Assembly: GCA_905250885.1 (NCBI GenBank)
Contig: CAJNOQ010000101.1
Span: forward strand, 9,819 to 73,818
From: Didymodactylos carnosus
Taxonomy: Eukaryota; Rotifera; Eurotatoria; Philodinida; Philodinidae
Length of the DNA stretch: 64,000 bases
Direction of reading: 5' to 3'
Positions 11,986 through 25,438 of this stretch are shown piece after piece. A model generated the notes under the pieces. That model did no database searches. It was not told the origin of the DNA and saw only the letters and a program-made list of their open reading frames with translations. The position numbers were made by a program, and so were the translations under genes. Each line of letters begins with the position of its first letter. The stretch's first letter is position 1.

Positions 11986-14900
11986 ACTTCGTATATTTCG
12001 ATAAAATTATAATAAAAAGACCATTTTTATTTGCTTAAGAACGATATGTCATCTAGAATAGAGAAGGAGAAAAAGTGTTGAAAAATGAATAAAACAAGCT
12101 CTTTATAAGGTCAAACAAACGGGTGCTTTTGCTTACACTGATTGTCATAACATAATTAGACGGCTACCATTACTGTTGTCTTCTGAACGAATTAGGTAGG
12201 AGTATATTAACACTTATCATCAACCTTTATTTCATTCTTCAAAAAAAGAACTACAGGTTTTTGATAGTGTAGGAGGACAGAGCAATTACTTATAATCTAA
12301 TTGTGATTAAATAGATGTACGTGTATACATGGACTGTGAATTTTAATAATATCACTACCTAGTAGAGATTGATACTAATAAGTCATGAAATGTTGATAAC
12401 TCATCATAATTAGTCTGAAATATATGGTATAAGTTTTAGATTAAACAGTACTTACATCGAAAAGATAAACATAGTAGAAAAGAAACTAATTAGGCAAAAG
12501 CTTTCGCAAAAATATCCGAGATTTTCTTGTCTAGAGACTCTAATACAAGTGCGCCTCTAAACAGATGTCTTCAGAGAAAAGATGACTTCCATAACTGTCG
12601 GACGTCTTCTAATAATGAGCATCTTTTATATCTTTATTCTGGATAGAAAGTCTGACAACAAAGAAACTTCAAATCTACCTAGATGGTTGAAAAGAGATTT
12701 TTTCAAAACGTGTACCCTGTGAAAGATGCCACATCACATTGATATTTACTTTTCAATTCAAAATAATCGAAGAAGACAATATCTTTTTTCTCTCTTAACA
12801 TTCATTATTCCGTACCAATTAGCAAAGAAGATATATGCACTTGAGTAGATATTCAAGTGGAAGATTCCTCATCAAACAATTTTCTACAAACAACATTAAC
12901 AATCGCAAAGTTGACTAATTTAAAAAGATCACTTCTTAGTATTGACGGATATTTCAACGTATTTAAACATTGTATCATGCTTGCGTGGGAAATACATTGT
13001 TTCTTATGCAATAGAACAAAAAAAAAAGCTTAATAACGTTTCAACACTAAGTGATTGTATATATCGAATAATGGATGAATACTTTGATCAATAAGATAAA
13101 ATTTGATAATTCCACATTGCAGAAGCAATATCAAGGATTATAAGAAAAAATGCTATAATAAGAATCATCCATCAACATTTATTAATATTAACGAGTTTGA
13201 CACGTTTAAAAAATTGCAATTAAAACAATGCATGGATATTTAGAAGATATGTGTCACAAACTAATTTATAAATATCCGTCAGTCTGGCAAAAAGAAATCT
13301 TAGAGTAGTAGTAAGTATTTCGTTCATTTGATACAAGAGAAAATGCTTAGAGCAAGAGACCAACATACACATAGGAAATACATCATAGTCAAATATTTGT
13401 TTGTGTAACTATTGAAGAATACAGTTAACCCCTTCAGATAAAGCATCAAATCCAAGATAATCAAGCTCGACTATCTTTCGAATCTAAATGATATTCAAAA
13501 TGAAATATATCATTTAAAAATAGAGATATAACTGATGAACCTCCCTACAGTGAACTCCAAATGGATTATTATTGATTAATTGAAGTTAGTTTCAAGACTA
13601 CTTTCAACAGAAATCGATAAGACAACAGAGAAATAATACCAACAAAATATTTGAACATAAAGCTCATTAGCATATATCCATATACAATTTTGTGCTACAT
13701 TTTTATACTCAAACGAAAGTAATTGGTACCATTATATTTCTCGTAGAAATAGATTCTTTAAAACAGTGGAATTTCAAAAATCTTTCAAAGTTTTTAAGTA
13801 ACAGGAGTTAAAATCATATCATCAAATAAATGTGTTCAGAAGATATGACATCCAATAATTATTTATGTACTACTTATAAATTAGATGCGTTGAATGTAAG
13901 CGATATGATAGATATCGATCGAACACTAATGTACAATGCAACAAAACTTAATACTCACAGTTTTTCTTTTATGCATTGTATAAGTGATGATAACGTAAAT
14001 GTACTGAATAATGATAATAACGAAGAAAATAACAATGATAAAAATTCAGAAAATAATGACATAACAGTGAAAAAAACTATCAGTGGAAAAAGGCAATATG
14101 TATGCTACCTAATTAATAGTCTATATGAAGAGATATGCATAGTCCTGAGTTTTATAACAAACAATCATGGAATATGACACGTTTTACGTAGAATTTGTTT
14201 AGAGAATATTAATCAGAAACAATCTGAAATGGTCGATATAAATATAACAAAAATAGACGAAAAAACAAAAATTTCATTTTGTGACTGGTATAGTAATTTA
14301 AGAGTAATTTTCAAAGAGAATGTTCAAAAATACTAAATTTTTATTTTCAGTAAAAAAATGGTTCTAAGTATCTGCAGAATCTGATATGACTGGAAAGGAG
14401 GATGCTTTAATATAACTGAATGTGGATTATATATCTTCCTCCCTTTAAAGTGTGTTAATCGTCAATGTGGGTGTTCAAGTTCTTTACTCATTACTACTTA
14501 TAACAAACAATTTCTATTCAATATTGGCTAACATAAAGAAATAAAAGTCATCCACTCACTCTCAGTTTAAGATCGGTCGTATATATATAGATATAGTTAC
14601 ACAATAAAAATATAAGGTGCGTGTAATCACCGTAGAAACAAATTTTTTTGAGACAGTTCTGCTGAGAAAAAAATAGCTTTTTTTGCTCGAAAGGTGGTAC
14701 ATGCAACCGTACGATGGTTGGATTCGCCACTGTATGACAGGTAACTGTTGATCGATCGAGAATAGCTGGACTTCTTATGCGTGTTTGCACGTTAATAGTA
14801 ACTATACATATATTTCGACAATCTTTCTCTCTGAAAAAAAAAAGAAAACGTTTGCTTGAAGAACAAGAATGGACCACTTTACAAACACACTCTGCTATTT

Positions 14901-17900
14901 TTCTTCTTCTTCTTCTTCGTTCTCTTTTACGCTTGTCAAATAGTATAGTATCGTACAATTATACATTTAGTTGTGATATGTAATCAGAGTACGTGTGTGT
15001 GTATATATATATGATGAGAGACACATGAGATGAACAAAAAAACAAAATTTATTGATGAATCCCAAACCTCTTTAGAAAATGAAAAAACGTTGTACATATA
15101 GAATGTATATAACTGACGACAAATGATTAGAACTGTGTGCATATGTTATTTAGATTAAAGAGAAGAATACAATCCAGACTTTTTTCAAAAAAAATAATTA
15201 AATTACAGCAAGAAAACTATGATTCGTTTGATGAGCTGTAAAAATAAATTAGCTTTGACTCGTAGTCGTTCAATTAATATAATTTATACACATTTTTCTC
15301 TTTTGCCTACAGGCAAACAAAACTGAGCATCAGAAACTCAGAACAATCTGATGATTAGTTTTCCAATATTGTTCTAGTCGATTGTTGATTTTAATGCATG
15401 TTTCTTTCATCATCATTTTTATTCTGTATACAAAGTTTTACTTCATTATTTAGACTAACGAAAGTTTTGAGAATATGATCATCCTTAGGTGAATCTAGAA
15501 AGTTTTTTTGTTTTGTTTTTCTATACAAAATGTTATGATATTAACTAACATTCACCGATAAACTATCAGACCAATTTTATCTAATATTAAATATAATTAG
15601 TTGTCTTCTGTGTTGTTTTCTAAGGGCTAAATCGCTTAACAAATATTTAACTTCAATTGAGTAAATCTAAAACGTCTATGTGTATGAGTGATTATTATGG
15701 ATTTTTTTAAAAAACAGTGATTTTTATATGTAACCACAGTATGTAAAAAAGAAAAGAACCTTGATAAAATCATTTCTCTTTTATTGGTAAGAACAATAGA
15801 GTAATCGTTTTAGAAGTAAAGCAATTAAACTAGGTTTATATCTTACAATACCAATCCAAACTGCGTCAAACAACTATAATTGAAACTAAAAAGTGATGAA
15901 TTAATTCAAAACAGCGTTTTAGTTCAATTATGTGTGGTAATAACTGAATAATTTTGATAGATTATCTGACTGTTTCTAAGACACACACATCTACTTGAGA
16001 ATTGTTACCGGTCGTTTTTTTTCTTCTTCTTCTTATCGTCTACTCTACAAAAATGAGATAGAAATTTTTTATAAGACTTCTGTTTTATTAATGAGACTCG
16101 TCCAGATTATCAAATTTGATTTCAAGTACAACTTAATTTTCATTTCATCTTAAGATTTATATTGATATCTCATTTTTAGACTCTGTCTATTGCGTCTTGA
16201 ACACTTTTCATTATTTGTATGAAGTCATCCAGCACTCTTTAACACAAAAAAATATTGCCACTGGATATAGTATAAACCTTGTACTATCGACCGGAATTCA
16301 CGCCTTATCCAAAAAAATTTTCTTTCCTTTTCGATTGGATCGAAAACTTCGTACATGACGATTTCTTTTTTTTTTTCTCCTTTTTTTTTTTTTAATGCTT
16401 CAGATTACATTTACACACATACACAAATCACTCGAAATCAAAATTATTTGATTAAATATTGACCAAATATTCATTTACATACCTATTATAGTAGAAGGAG
16501 ATAAAGTCAATGGACAAAAAACACACACCATAGAAGGAGGTTGTGTTAAATATACAATATTTTTTGTTTTTGATTTACGCTTATCGTTTCTACGTATATA
16601 TGATTATTACAAATATACATACGCATAAATTCACACATTTGTTTTCTTTTAACAAAATTAATTAACACAATGATAGCTGACACCATCAAATGAAAAACAG
16701 AAGGCAACATTTTTCAACATAATAATATATATTTGATAAAAATATTTAATAGATTTTCTGAATTGAGAAAATAACTTCATTTTCTTGAGCTTATAGTTAA
16801 AAAGAAAAAAAATATTTTTGATTACAATATGAACAAATTTCACACGACCATTTACAAGATAATTTAGATGATAGACAAGAATGTTAATATTTGAGTTATA
16901 ATAAGTCAACATTGCAAAAAAAATATTGACAAATATCTAAATTTTCTACTACTAAAATACGGTTCTCATTGCATATGGGACAATTATATCACAAAAGCTC
17001 TCTATTATTTGTTGTTGTTGTTATTATTTTTTTTTTTTATAGAAAAATTATTTATTGATATGAAAATTACCTAACATTTTTTTTTTTTTGTCGAGCCGAC
17101 TAGTACTCTCGAGACTCGGTATTGTTTGAATTCAATCAAGCATAACATTATTGTCAACATAAAACTACAAATAAACGATAAAAGATATTTCAATCAGTGT
17201 TCTCTTTATGAAATCAATCATTATAGATTAATTCGTAAACTTTCTTCACATGTTTATTTTACTATGACTAAAATTTATTCTGTCAAGATCAAAAGAAGAA
17301 GAAAAAATAATTATTTGTACGCAAGTGGATTTTGAAATATATTTACCACTATCATTTGTGTTTGTGAAACTCCTTCTCTTTTCAAACATATGTAAATATA
17401 TAAGCTGTATATGATAGACGACGGCGACTGACAGAATCTTAAACTTTTTTTTTATGCCTTTTTATTATCAAAAATAAAAAAAATAAAAAAAAGAAATAAG
17501 AAGAAAAGAAATCTATTTAGATAGAGATATGAGTTTTATATGCTGATGAAATAGAATCAACTATCTAAAAATTATGTATTTATACATCGAGACATATTTA
17601 TTTAAATAGTGATAGTAGTGATTGTAATAATAGAAACTCTTCATCAGAAATAACATTCACCGCAATCATATAGGAAAAAATACGATTCATATTTCAACAT
17701 TTTTATTTTTATTTTTTGTGTCCTTTTCCTTCATATTTAGTTAAATGTATTTTTCTTAGACATTGACTCTTTTTTTTTTTTCTTCTTCTTCTTCTTCTTC
17801 TTCTGTGTGTGAATAAAGACAGCATGTGAAAATAGTTTTGCTAATTATCAAGAAAATTTCAACTGTGATTAATTTGATATTAACAGCAGTACGTAAAAAA

Positions 17901-18773
17901 GTTATTAAAGAAATTTGACCTTGCTAAATGATGTTACAATAAATGAATTTAAATCAAATAACTTACCAGGATATGAATACTCGTGTATAATTAATTATTT
18001 TAAAAAAAATAAAAAATAAAAACGACTATTTTCTTATTGATATTCATCTAATTTCAGTTTCTGTATCTATCTTCAATATACATTGTCTATGTACTAGTGT
18101 GTGTGTGTGTGTGTGAGTAGGAATAAAAAAAAATCAAGAAGGAAACGAGAGTACAAACACATGATAGAATAAAATACGTGTAAAATAGAACGAGAGACTA
18201 GCTTGAGATAAAAATAAAAAAAAAGAAAGAAAGAAAAGAAACGTTTCGATTGTCAAGAGACATAAAGGATGAAAACGAGATAGTTCATAGGGATACATAT
18301 CAAATTACATGGAAAAAAAAAAAAAAAAAAAAGAGTAGAAAAGAACAAGTTTTATGAAATGAGCTCATAGACGGATGAAAAGAATTTCGAATCTATCTGG
18401 TTGATATATTGTTACCAAAAACTATTTGGATATTCTATATAATCAACATCTGTACACCTTTTTCTATCTCATCGTGCAGGTGTATGTGAATATAAAAGGT
18501 CAATAGAGAGAGTCATATAAATAAAAAAAAAAAAAAAAAATGAAAAATGTATAAACACATTTTGTATCTCCTTCTTATCCTTAGAATAAAAAAATGACTG
18601 TCGAACTCTAATATTATTTATCAGACTATCATTACAATCGTAATGTAATGTATACGCATAGTTAACGTTCGTTCGTTCATCATTTCTTTTATCTAAACTA
18701 GCCTGAATAACAGAAAAAAGGACGATTAATACTTTGTATTGCTAGAGTAATTTTCTATGATGGACAGTTTTTT

Positions 18774-18774
<1 letters not shown>
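11986..18774. other. Upstream part of a 21-kb gene-poor interval
   Basis: This stretch lies 5' of the ZNF608/609-like gene. It is AT-rich with microsatellites and homopolymers (a GT run near 18097, an A run near 18311, another near 18523). The only coding-like patch is at 13830-14334, listed separately. Any 5' untranslated exon or distal enhancer of the ZNF608/609-like gene would be expected here, but I cannot identify one by sight. Confidence 0.4.
13830..14334 (+). pseudogene. Coding-like Asn/Asp-rich stretch, unrecognised
   Basis: A plus-strand frame of 115 codons begins MCSEDMTSNNYLCTTYKLDA and is rich in Asn, Asp and Glu in its middle (NNDNNEENNNDKNSENND). It continues beyond one interruption in the same frame with a further coding-like segment ending NLRVIFKENVQKY. 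The codon texture resembles the low-complexity parts of the genuine genes in this window more than chance frames do. It could be a decayed gene, an exon pair split by a short intron, or chance. I do not recognise a family. Confidence 0.25.
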
Positions 18775-18808
<34 letters not shown>

Positions 18809-18986
18809 GGAACGGCCCCAATTTAAACAAAAAGAAGTTATTTTGGGCGGCGGGGTGGGGCGGGGAAAATTGTTAAAATAAAAAAAAAATAGTTTAANNN
18901 NNNNNNNAATTTTTTTTTATAAAATACCCCTAAAAAAACAAAAAACGCCGTTTTATTATTTTTTTTTCTTTTGTTATTTTTTTTTT

Positions 18987-19026
<40 letters not shown>
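18775..19026. other. Assembly gap (10 N at 18898-18907) in low-quality poly-T sequence
   Basis: A run of about 36 T leads into an unusual G-rich patch (GGCGGCGGGGTGGGGCGGGG near 18848), then ten N, then more poly-T with odd compressions up to 19026. The G-rich patch differs from everything around it, and the mononucleotide runs are typical of failing consensus. I read this as a collapsed homopolymer and gap artefact rather than biology. The true length between the flanks is unknown. Confidence 0.85.
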
Positions 19027-19027
<1 letters not shown>

Positions 19028-22000
19028 TTTTCTTCTTCATGCCGACATTATCAACAAATCTCAGTAATGATGTCCTACTGTGTCAGAGAGGAAACATGTG
19101 AAAATAAAATAAAAAATTGTTTCAACTATATAATTATTCTAAATCGACAAAAAAAAAAAAAAAAAAGTCAATAACAGAAAAAATGTACAGTTAAATTTTT
19201 ACTCTTCGTTTACCCTAGACACTCTCTCATTTATCATGTAACAAATATTACCTTGATTTAATGATGATGGACATGTGATGAAAAGACGAAGAAATAAATA
19301 AATTACATAGAAACAAATGTATACATCATCTATGTATTTGATATGTGAAATAATCCAGATGTTTTAAAAAGATTGTCTCATAATTATTTTTTCATCTACG
19401 TTTGATTTTAATCTCACTCATTCTTTTTTTTTTTTTTTTCTTTTTTTTACTATTTAATAGCACAAAATGAAAAAAAATATATATAAAATAAATCTTTATT
19501 TTCTTCGTTCATTTTTATTTGTTAATAGAGACATTGTTTATAATTAATCGATAGATGGATATGACATTGGCCAAACAGCTGCCATCAAATTATTTTCATT
19601 TTTCGTTCATTTTATCTCAATAAAATGTATTAGCAATAAGCATAACTTTATACATTAAATGTGTTAAAAACAAAAGAAAAAAAAAAAAATTCTATATCAT
19701 CCATTTGTGAGTATAAGAACAAAAATCAGAACTCTAGGCATATATCATGTTTATGTATGGTAAAATTTGATACTCATACCTCCGAAAATAATCTTTTGAA
19801 AATATATAATAGATATACGAATCATTTTTTTTGTCCAATGAATAATCATAACAATTTTTACTATACATAATTTTTCTATATCGGTTCTGTTCATATTATT
19901 AATAAATAGCGATGATAATTATTTTATATAAAAATACATTAATACACTACACACGACTACTAGTGATTATATTTGCTCTTTCTGTCCTATTCGTTGTTTT
20001 GTTGTCATTAAGAATACATTTACTCAAAAAAAATAATATCAAATATTCAGGTGAAGTAGTTTAATATAAATATGGCTTGCTGTGTTTTATATACCAAAAG
20101 AATAGAGATTCTTTTTATATTTACGTTCATTTTATCGAGTTTTTCAAGTAAAAAAAACAACATCATCTGTGATCATTTTTTCATGTTGATATTAATTCTA
20201 ACAAGTGCCAGTAGTTGATTTTTATACATTTATATAAACTTGTTTTTATATAACGTTAGAACATATTTTTTTTTCCATTGTTATAGATGATATTCTTGCA
20301 AATAAAATTTAAGAATGATATCGTATTTACTTCGATTATATTTTTATATGGCAATTTCTTAAATAAATTCTTAAAAGAAGAATTATTAACTACGAAAAAT
20401 ACTTTTCAAATTAGTCAACATGTTATACTTTTTTTCTTTTTTTTTCACTAACTACTCTTATGTAACGATCACATGATTTCATGTGATTAATTAATTGTTG
20501 TTTGTTTGCCTGTTGGCAATATTGAGCTTATAATTAATAATTATGTATGATAGCATCAATAATTGAAGAATATTTCAGATATGTATTTATGTAGAGAAAA
20601 GGAATCGTTTTTTTTCACACTTCTTTATCGCATCACATCAAACTGCTTTAATATAAGAAGAAAAATGTCATCAAGCACGAAGAAAAAGGAAAAAAAGTTC
20701 AAGTAGTTGTTAACGATTGTGTGAGGTTATGATGTAAATGAACCTCCATCATGCATAGACAACCCTCTGTCTACATATATTTGTATATGAAAAAAAAAAG
20801 CAATGGGAGAGAGAATTAGACATTAGTTAGCTAGAAAATAATAACATATTGTCATAGAACTCAGTTTATAGGATAAACGAGGATTTAATGAAATATGAGA
20901 TCACATTCAAAGATAGAGAAATAGACAATTTCTCTCTTTCTCACTTATGTATTTTGAATATATGTTTTAGGATTTAATAATAATCAAGACAACATTCCCA
21001 CCCTCTTTCCAGTGAACGGGATGGTAAAGGTATGACTAGCATCAAGTTAAACATCTCAAACAAAATTCGATAAAAAATTTTCATTCTTCTAATAAAATGT
21101 ATTTAGACCATTCTATTGTCGTCTTTTTAATTTATTATTCAGAAAACTTTTATATACGATAGATTTTATTCTTGGATAAACTTGCAAAAAAACAACATTT
21201 CATGATCCGTTCAAATTTTTCTAGAGATTTTCATAATTAATAAAGATTTTATTTCGCTACATGTTTTCTTTACACTAGGTCAAAATTGAACTATTCACGT
21301 ATATTTGTTCATAAGACAAAAATTTGTTTTGAATTTATGACTGCTAAAAGGTTCGCTTTCAGTGTATGTTTCGATTACGAACACAATAAAAAGAAAACTA
21401 GCTTCTAGCTCTTTTATTTTCTATTATAGAAGAATTGTAACTGTCAAGCTTTAAGTTCAATACATACGTACATACATAAATAACAGAGAATTCATTCAAT
21501 TCATACCTATCTAAAGGTGATCAGGTTCTTATATTTGTTATTAGTAATTATTGTTTGTTAACATACTTTAAGGATTGATTTCCTTTATTTATCATCACCA
21601 TATACATCATCAAACGCATACATATAAAAAAAGGAGCTTAATAAAGATGAAACTAATAAAAATACTTTAGAACATTTTTGTTTTCTTTTCTCTTTCTTTT
21701 TTTCTTTTCTTTCTCTTTCTTTTTATCATTAATAGTAGTAATGTGCGTGTGACTACATTATTGTTACTCTCACTCTCTCCAGTACACACACATACACACA
21801 CACATCATCATCATCATCATCAAGAACAACAATAAAAAAAAAAAACGTATAAAAAGAAATGAGATAAAAAGAAAAATATGAGCATTTTTCAAGAAGTATC
21901 ATAACATACTAGCATGATGCGCGCGCATTTATAATATACGAAAAAAATAAAATAAAAAAATGAAAAACGAGTTCTAGATGTATTAACTCTCTTGTGGAAC

Positions 22001-22685
22001 TCAAACAACCATTCACAATTTAATAGAAAAAACAGTTGTTTGTTTTCTAAACCGGATACATTTTCAATATCATTGAAAATCGATTATTAAACACGTTCGT
22101 AGAATGATTTGTAAGAATAATGAGATAGTAAAGAATTTTATTAACAGAATTTAAATAGTTAGACTAATTTATTTTTAATCTGTCTATGATTATTTATTGT
22201 CAACTAATTTACCATGATCATATTAAATTTATTTACGAGACTTCTAAACTATTCCGACAGACACTTATTCTGATTTTTAAAATTAATTATTAGAAAAAAA
22301 AAAATCAAATCATTTACCTTATTATTGCATGAGATGTGTTCTTGTTCGTTGACCATGGTGTATTATAGTCTATCTAAAATGAAAATGAGAAAATAAATAT
22401 TCTTTAGAATAAATTTCACACACTAGTTATTATCATACTCATAAATTTAATTATAAGATTCACCTGCTCATTGTAAAAGTGTTATTATTACAAGACAGAA
22501 GTGCTTTTGTTATCGCGATATAAATATGAAAATTTGCAATTCATTTCCCTTCAAAGTCGTTTTCTTTTTGAATGTGTACACAAACACACACACACACACG
22601 CATATCCATAATGTCAATAAAAAAAACTATAGAAGATCATGATGAACGTTTTTTGTTCTTTATGTCTATGAGTGATAGAACAAAT

Positions 22686-22713
22686 CGAGAGAGAGAGAGA
22701 GAGAGAAAGAGAG
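22686..22713. repeat. GA microsatellite
   Basis: An almost uninterrupted GA dinucleotide run with one AAAG interruption near its right end. A CA-repeat tract lies about 90 bp upstream (22583-22600). Such tracts are common in this interval and no function is implied. Confidence 0.8.
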
Positions 22714-25362
22714 TTGTCAATAATATATTTTAAACAGCATGATGAGAAGAGAATAGAACACAGGAAAAGAATATTATTATAACCATTCATCAAATTTTAA
22801 GCCTACTGTTCATCAATTCAACTTTAATTCTAAACGGCAAGGCATATATAATAAGATTGCCCACCGTGATGATAAGAGAATGTGTTTGTTGACTTGAATG
22901 ATGGTAGTACTATAGAAAAAAGATGAAATAGAAGTGACTGACGAAAAACATATTTTCTATGTTTGTTCAACACTTGATCATATTGAAATTGTAACGATCA
23001 AAATTACTCGTATTTACGTGCTTAATTTTTATAAGGTGTACTAGCCTGGATAAAATTACGTACATATTTATCTTACTAGAGGACAATTATTCTTGTTTTA
23101 GTCTTTTTATAACAAGAGCAATTATGGACAGACAGCAACAATAACAACAAAAAAAATAAATAATAAGATCGTTTTTTTTTTTCTTTCATTTATTTTTGAC
23201 AAAAGTCGTGCGTTTTAATTCATATAAAACCGTTAAATTTAGATCAAGCTGGTTTATCTCATTGAACAATTAGAAGCAGTTAGTTTCAAACTAAAATCTG
23301 TATGTTGTCAAAAATGATTAGTATTGTTCGTGTTGAAAGATTACCTTTTGTGATGAAGAAATTAATCATAAATGGTGATGGAATTAAATATTCATGCATT
23401 TTAATCTTATTGAAGTGACGATGAAACAGGAAATAGAATGTTTCAAGAAAGAGTTTGCTTTTCTTTTCTAGCACGCAAACACTAAATAACGGAGATGAAA
23501 TGATAATGTTGTTCCTTTTCTTTTCTCTTCTAATATAATGCTTTCATTTCATGCACTTTAATCTAAACTATTTTAAAAATCTATATATCTACCTCTGTAC
23601 AAGTTAGAAAAAGAAAAACGACATCTGTTTACAATTTATTGTGTTTCAAAATGATTATTATGAGTTCATGAACGGGTGAATGTATAGAATATCTCTATAT
23701 CTCTATATATATCTATATATGGACATGACATTGTCAATTAATAGAAGAAAAGAGAATAAGAAAAGGCTAAGTTAATTGCTGCTGCATTTCCTTATCTCAT
23801 GAGAATATGTTTCATCAAAAATCATTTAGATGAGAAACTTCCGTCTCTCTTTTTTTTTTTTCCTTTTACTGTATTGCACAATATGCTGACATATAGAAGA
23901 GCATAAAAATAAAAATAAAAATAATAGGAAGGACGTTTATGACAATTAAATGTTACAGAAAAGAAAAAATATCCATTGATAATTAACAACAATTTATAGG
24001 CGTTTGTCTCTTACGTTTCAATAATTAGTACTAAAATGATCAGTTAAACTCTGTTTTTCAGATTTCTAACGTACTCATACTTCTAGATGGATAAAAGCTG
24101 TGTTTCTTGTGTAAAAGCAATTTAGTATAGAAGATTTCGAACGTCAGATAAAACATCAAAACTGTAATAGATTATTTTGCCGTATGGCGAGGGAAACACA
24201 AAAAACGTGTAAAACTTGTACATACAACACCTCTAAGACGGTGTAGATCAAAGAAAAGAATGTAAGAGTAGTAACAAATAAAAGAAGAGAAATAAGAATC
24301 AACAAACAAGAAGAACTATTTTTACACAAACATGGCTATTTATTGATGATGTTAAAGAGATGAGCTACAATTTCAAATGTTTAACAAGTGCCTGTTTAAA
24401 TTGTGTATGTCAAATAACGCTCTATCTCTCGTATGTTGACTGACATAAACTATCTACAGAGATTATTATTAGAATCAGAAATATAGATTGTTAAAGGCTG
24501 TAAAAGATCAAAAAGAAGTAAAGTATTTATATCAGTTTTAATTTTATGCAGATGAATAAGCATAAGTCATAGTAAGAGAAGAAGAAGAACATCGATTGAT
24601 TGTTCTAATAGTAAAATATTATTTCTCTATAAGCTAAACAATTAAACAAATCTTTTTAAAAACATTTTTTCCCTCAATAACTTCTATCGTTCAAGTCAAA
24701 GACTATGTGTAACTGTATCCCCATGATAATATGAATTGAATATGTTAAAAAAAACATAGACGAACTTGAAGTCCTTTTAAATTAATGACAATCAGATGGT
24801 TTTCTTTTTGTGTGTTAATGGACATTAGTCACATCACGTCATATATATCACTTCTTATTCTTCGCTTTTTTTTTCTCTCTCTACTATGACATTTTTCAAA
24901 CACACTTCATCGTCCTCACAATCAAGTCGATTGCGCACTCAGAGAGCAACAAACTTCTTTTTATCTTTACATTACACAGGTTCTACCAGAGAGAGAAATA
25001 AAAAGAAAAAAAAATCAAGTCAACAACAATAACAGCGAAAATTGTTCAAATAGAAGATAATTTTTGTCTCAATTTGCCTTTATGTCTCTATTTTTGTGGA
25101 TATATGGTATACATAGAGATAGAGATACAGACATAATTTTTTTTTGATTGATCTTATCGTATTACAACTGATGAGACAATGAATATCTTTTTTCATATGA
25201 GTAATGAATGACACTGTTTGCTAACTATCGTTATAAAAGTTTAAATGAAGGAAAGTGGCAGATAATAAAGACTAATACTTCAAAAAATATACAAAGAGAA
25301 GTTAAAAACATAGAGGTATATAATCTTATGGTTATCCACAACATGCAGAAAAAAATTGGATT

Positions 25363-25438
25363 CTTCTACAGATTGATCACACCCCTTACTGTGATAAGTG
25401 TGGAATGTGTGGGTAAGGATGCGAGCAATCTGTAGAAG
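25363..25438. repeat. 76-bp hairpin with perfect 13-bp arms
   Basis: CTTCTACAGATTG at 25363-25375 is matched exactly by its reverse complement CAATCTGTAGAAG at 25426-25438. Further in, CCTTAC pairs with GTAAGG across an asymmetric bulge, leaving a loop of about 23 nt. The fold is pre-miRNA-sized, but the shape also suits a tiny MITE or a chance palindrome. I do not recognise a known mature miRNA in it. Confidence 0.5.
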
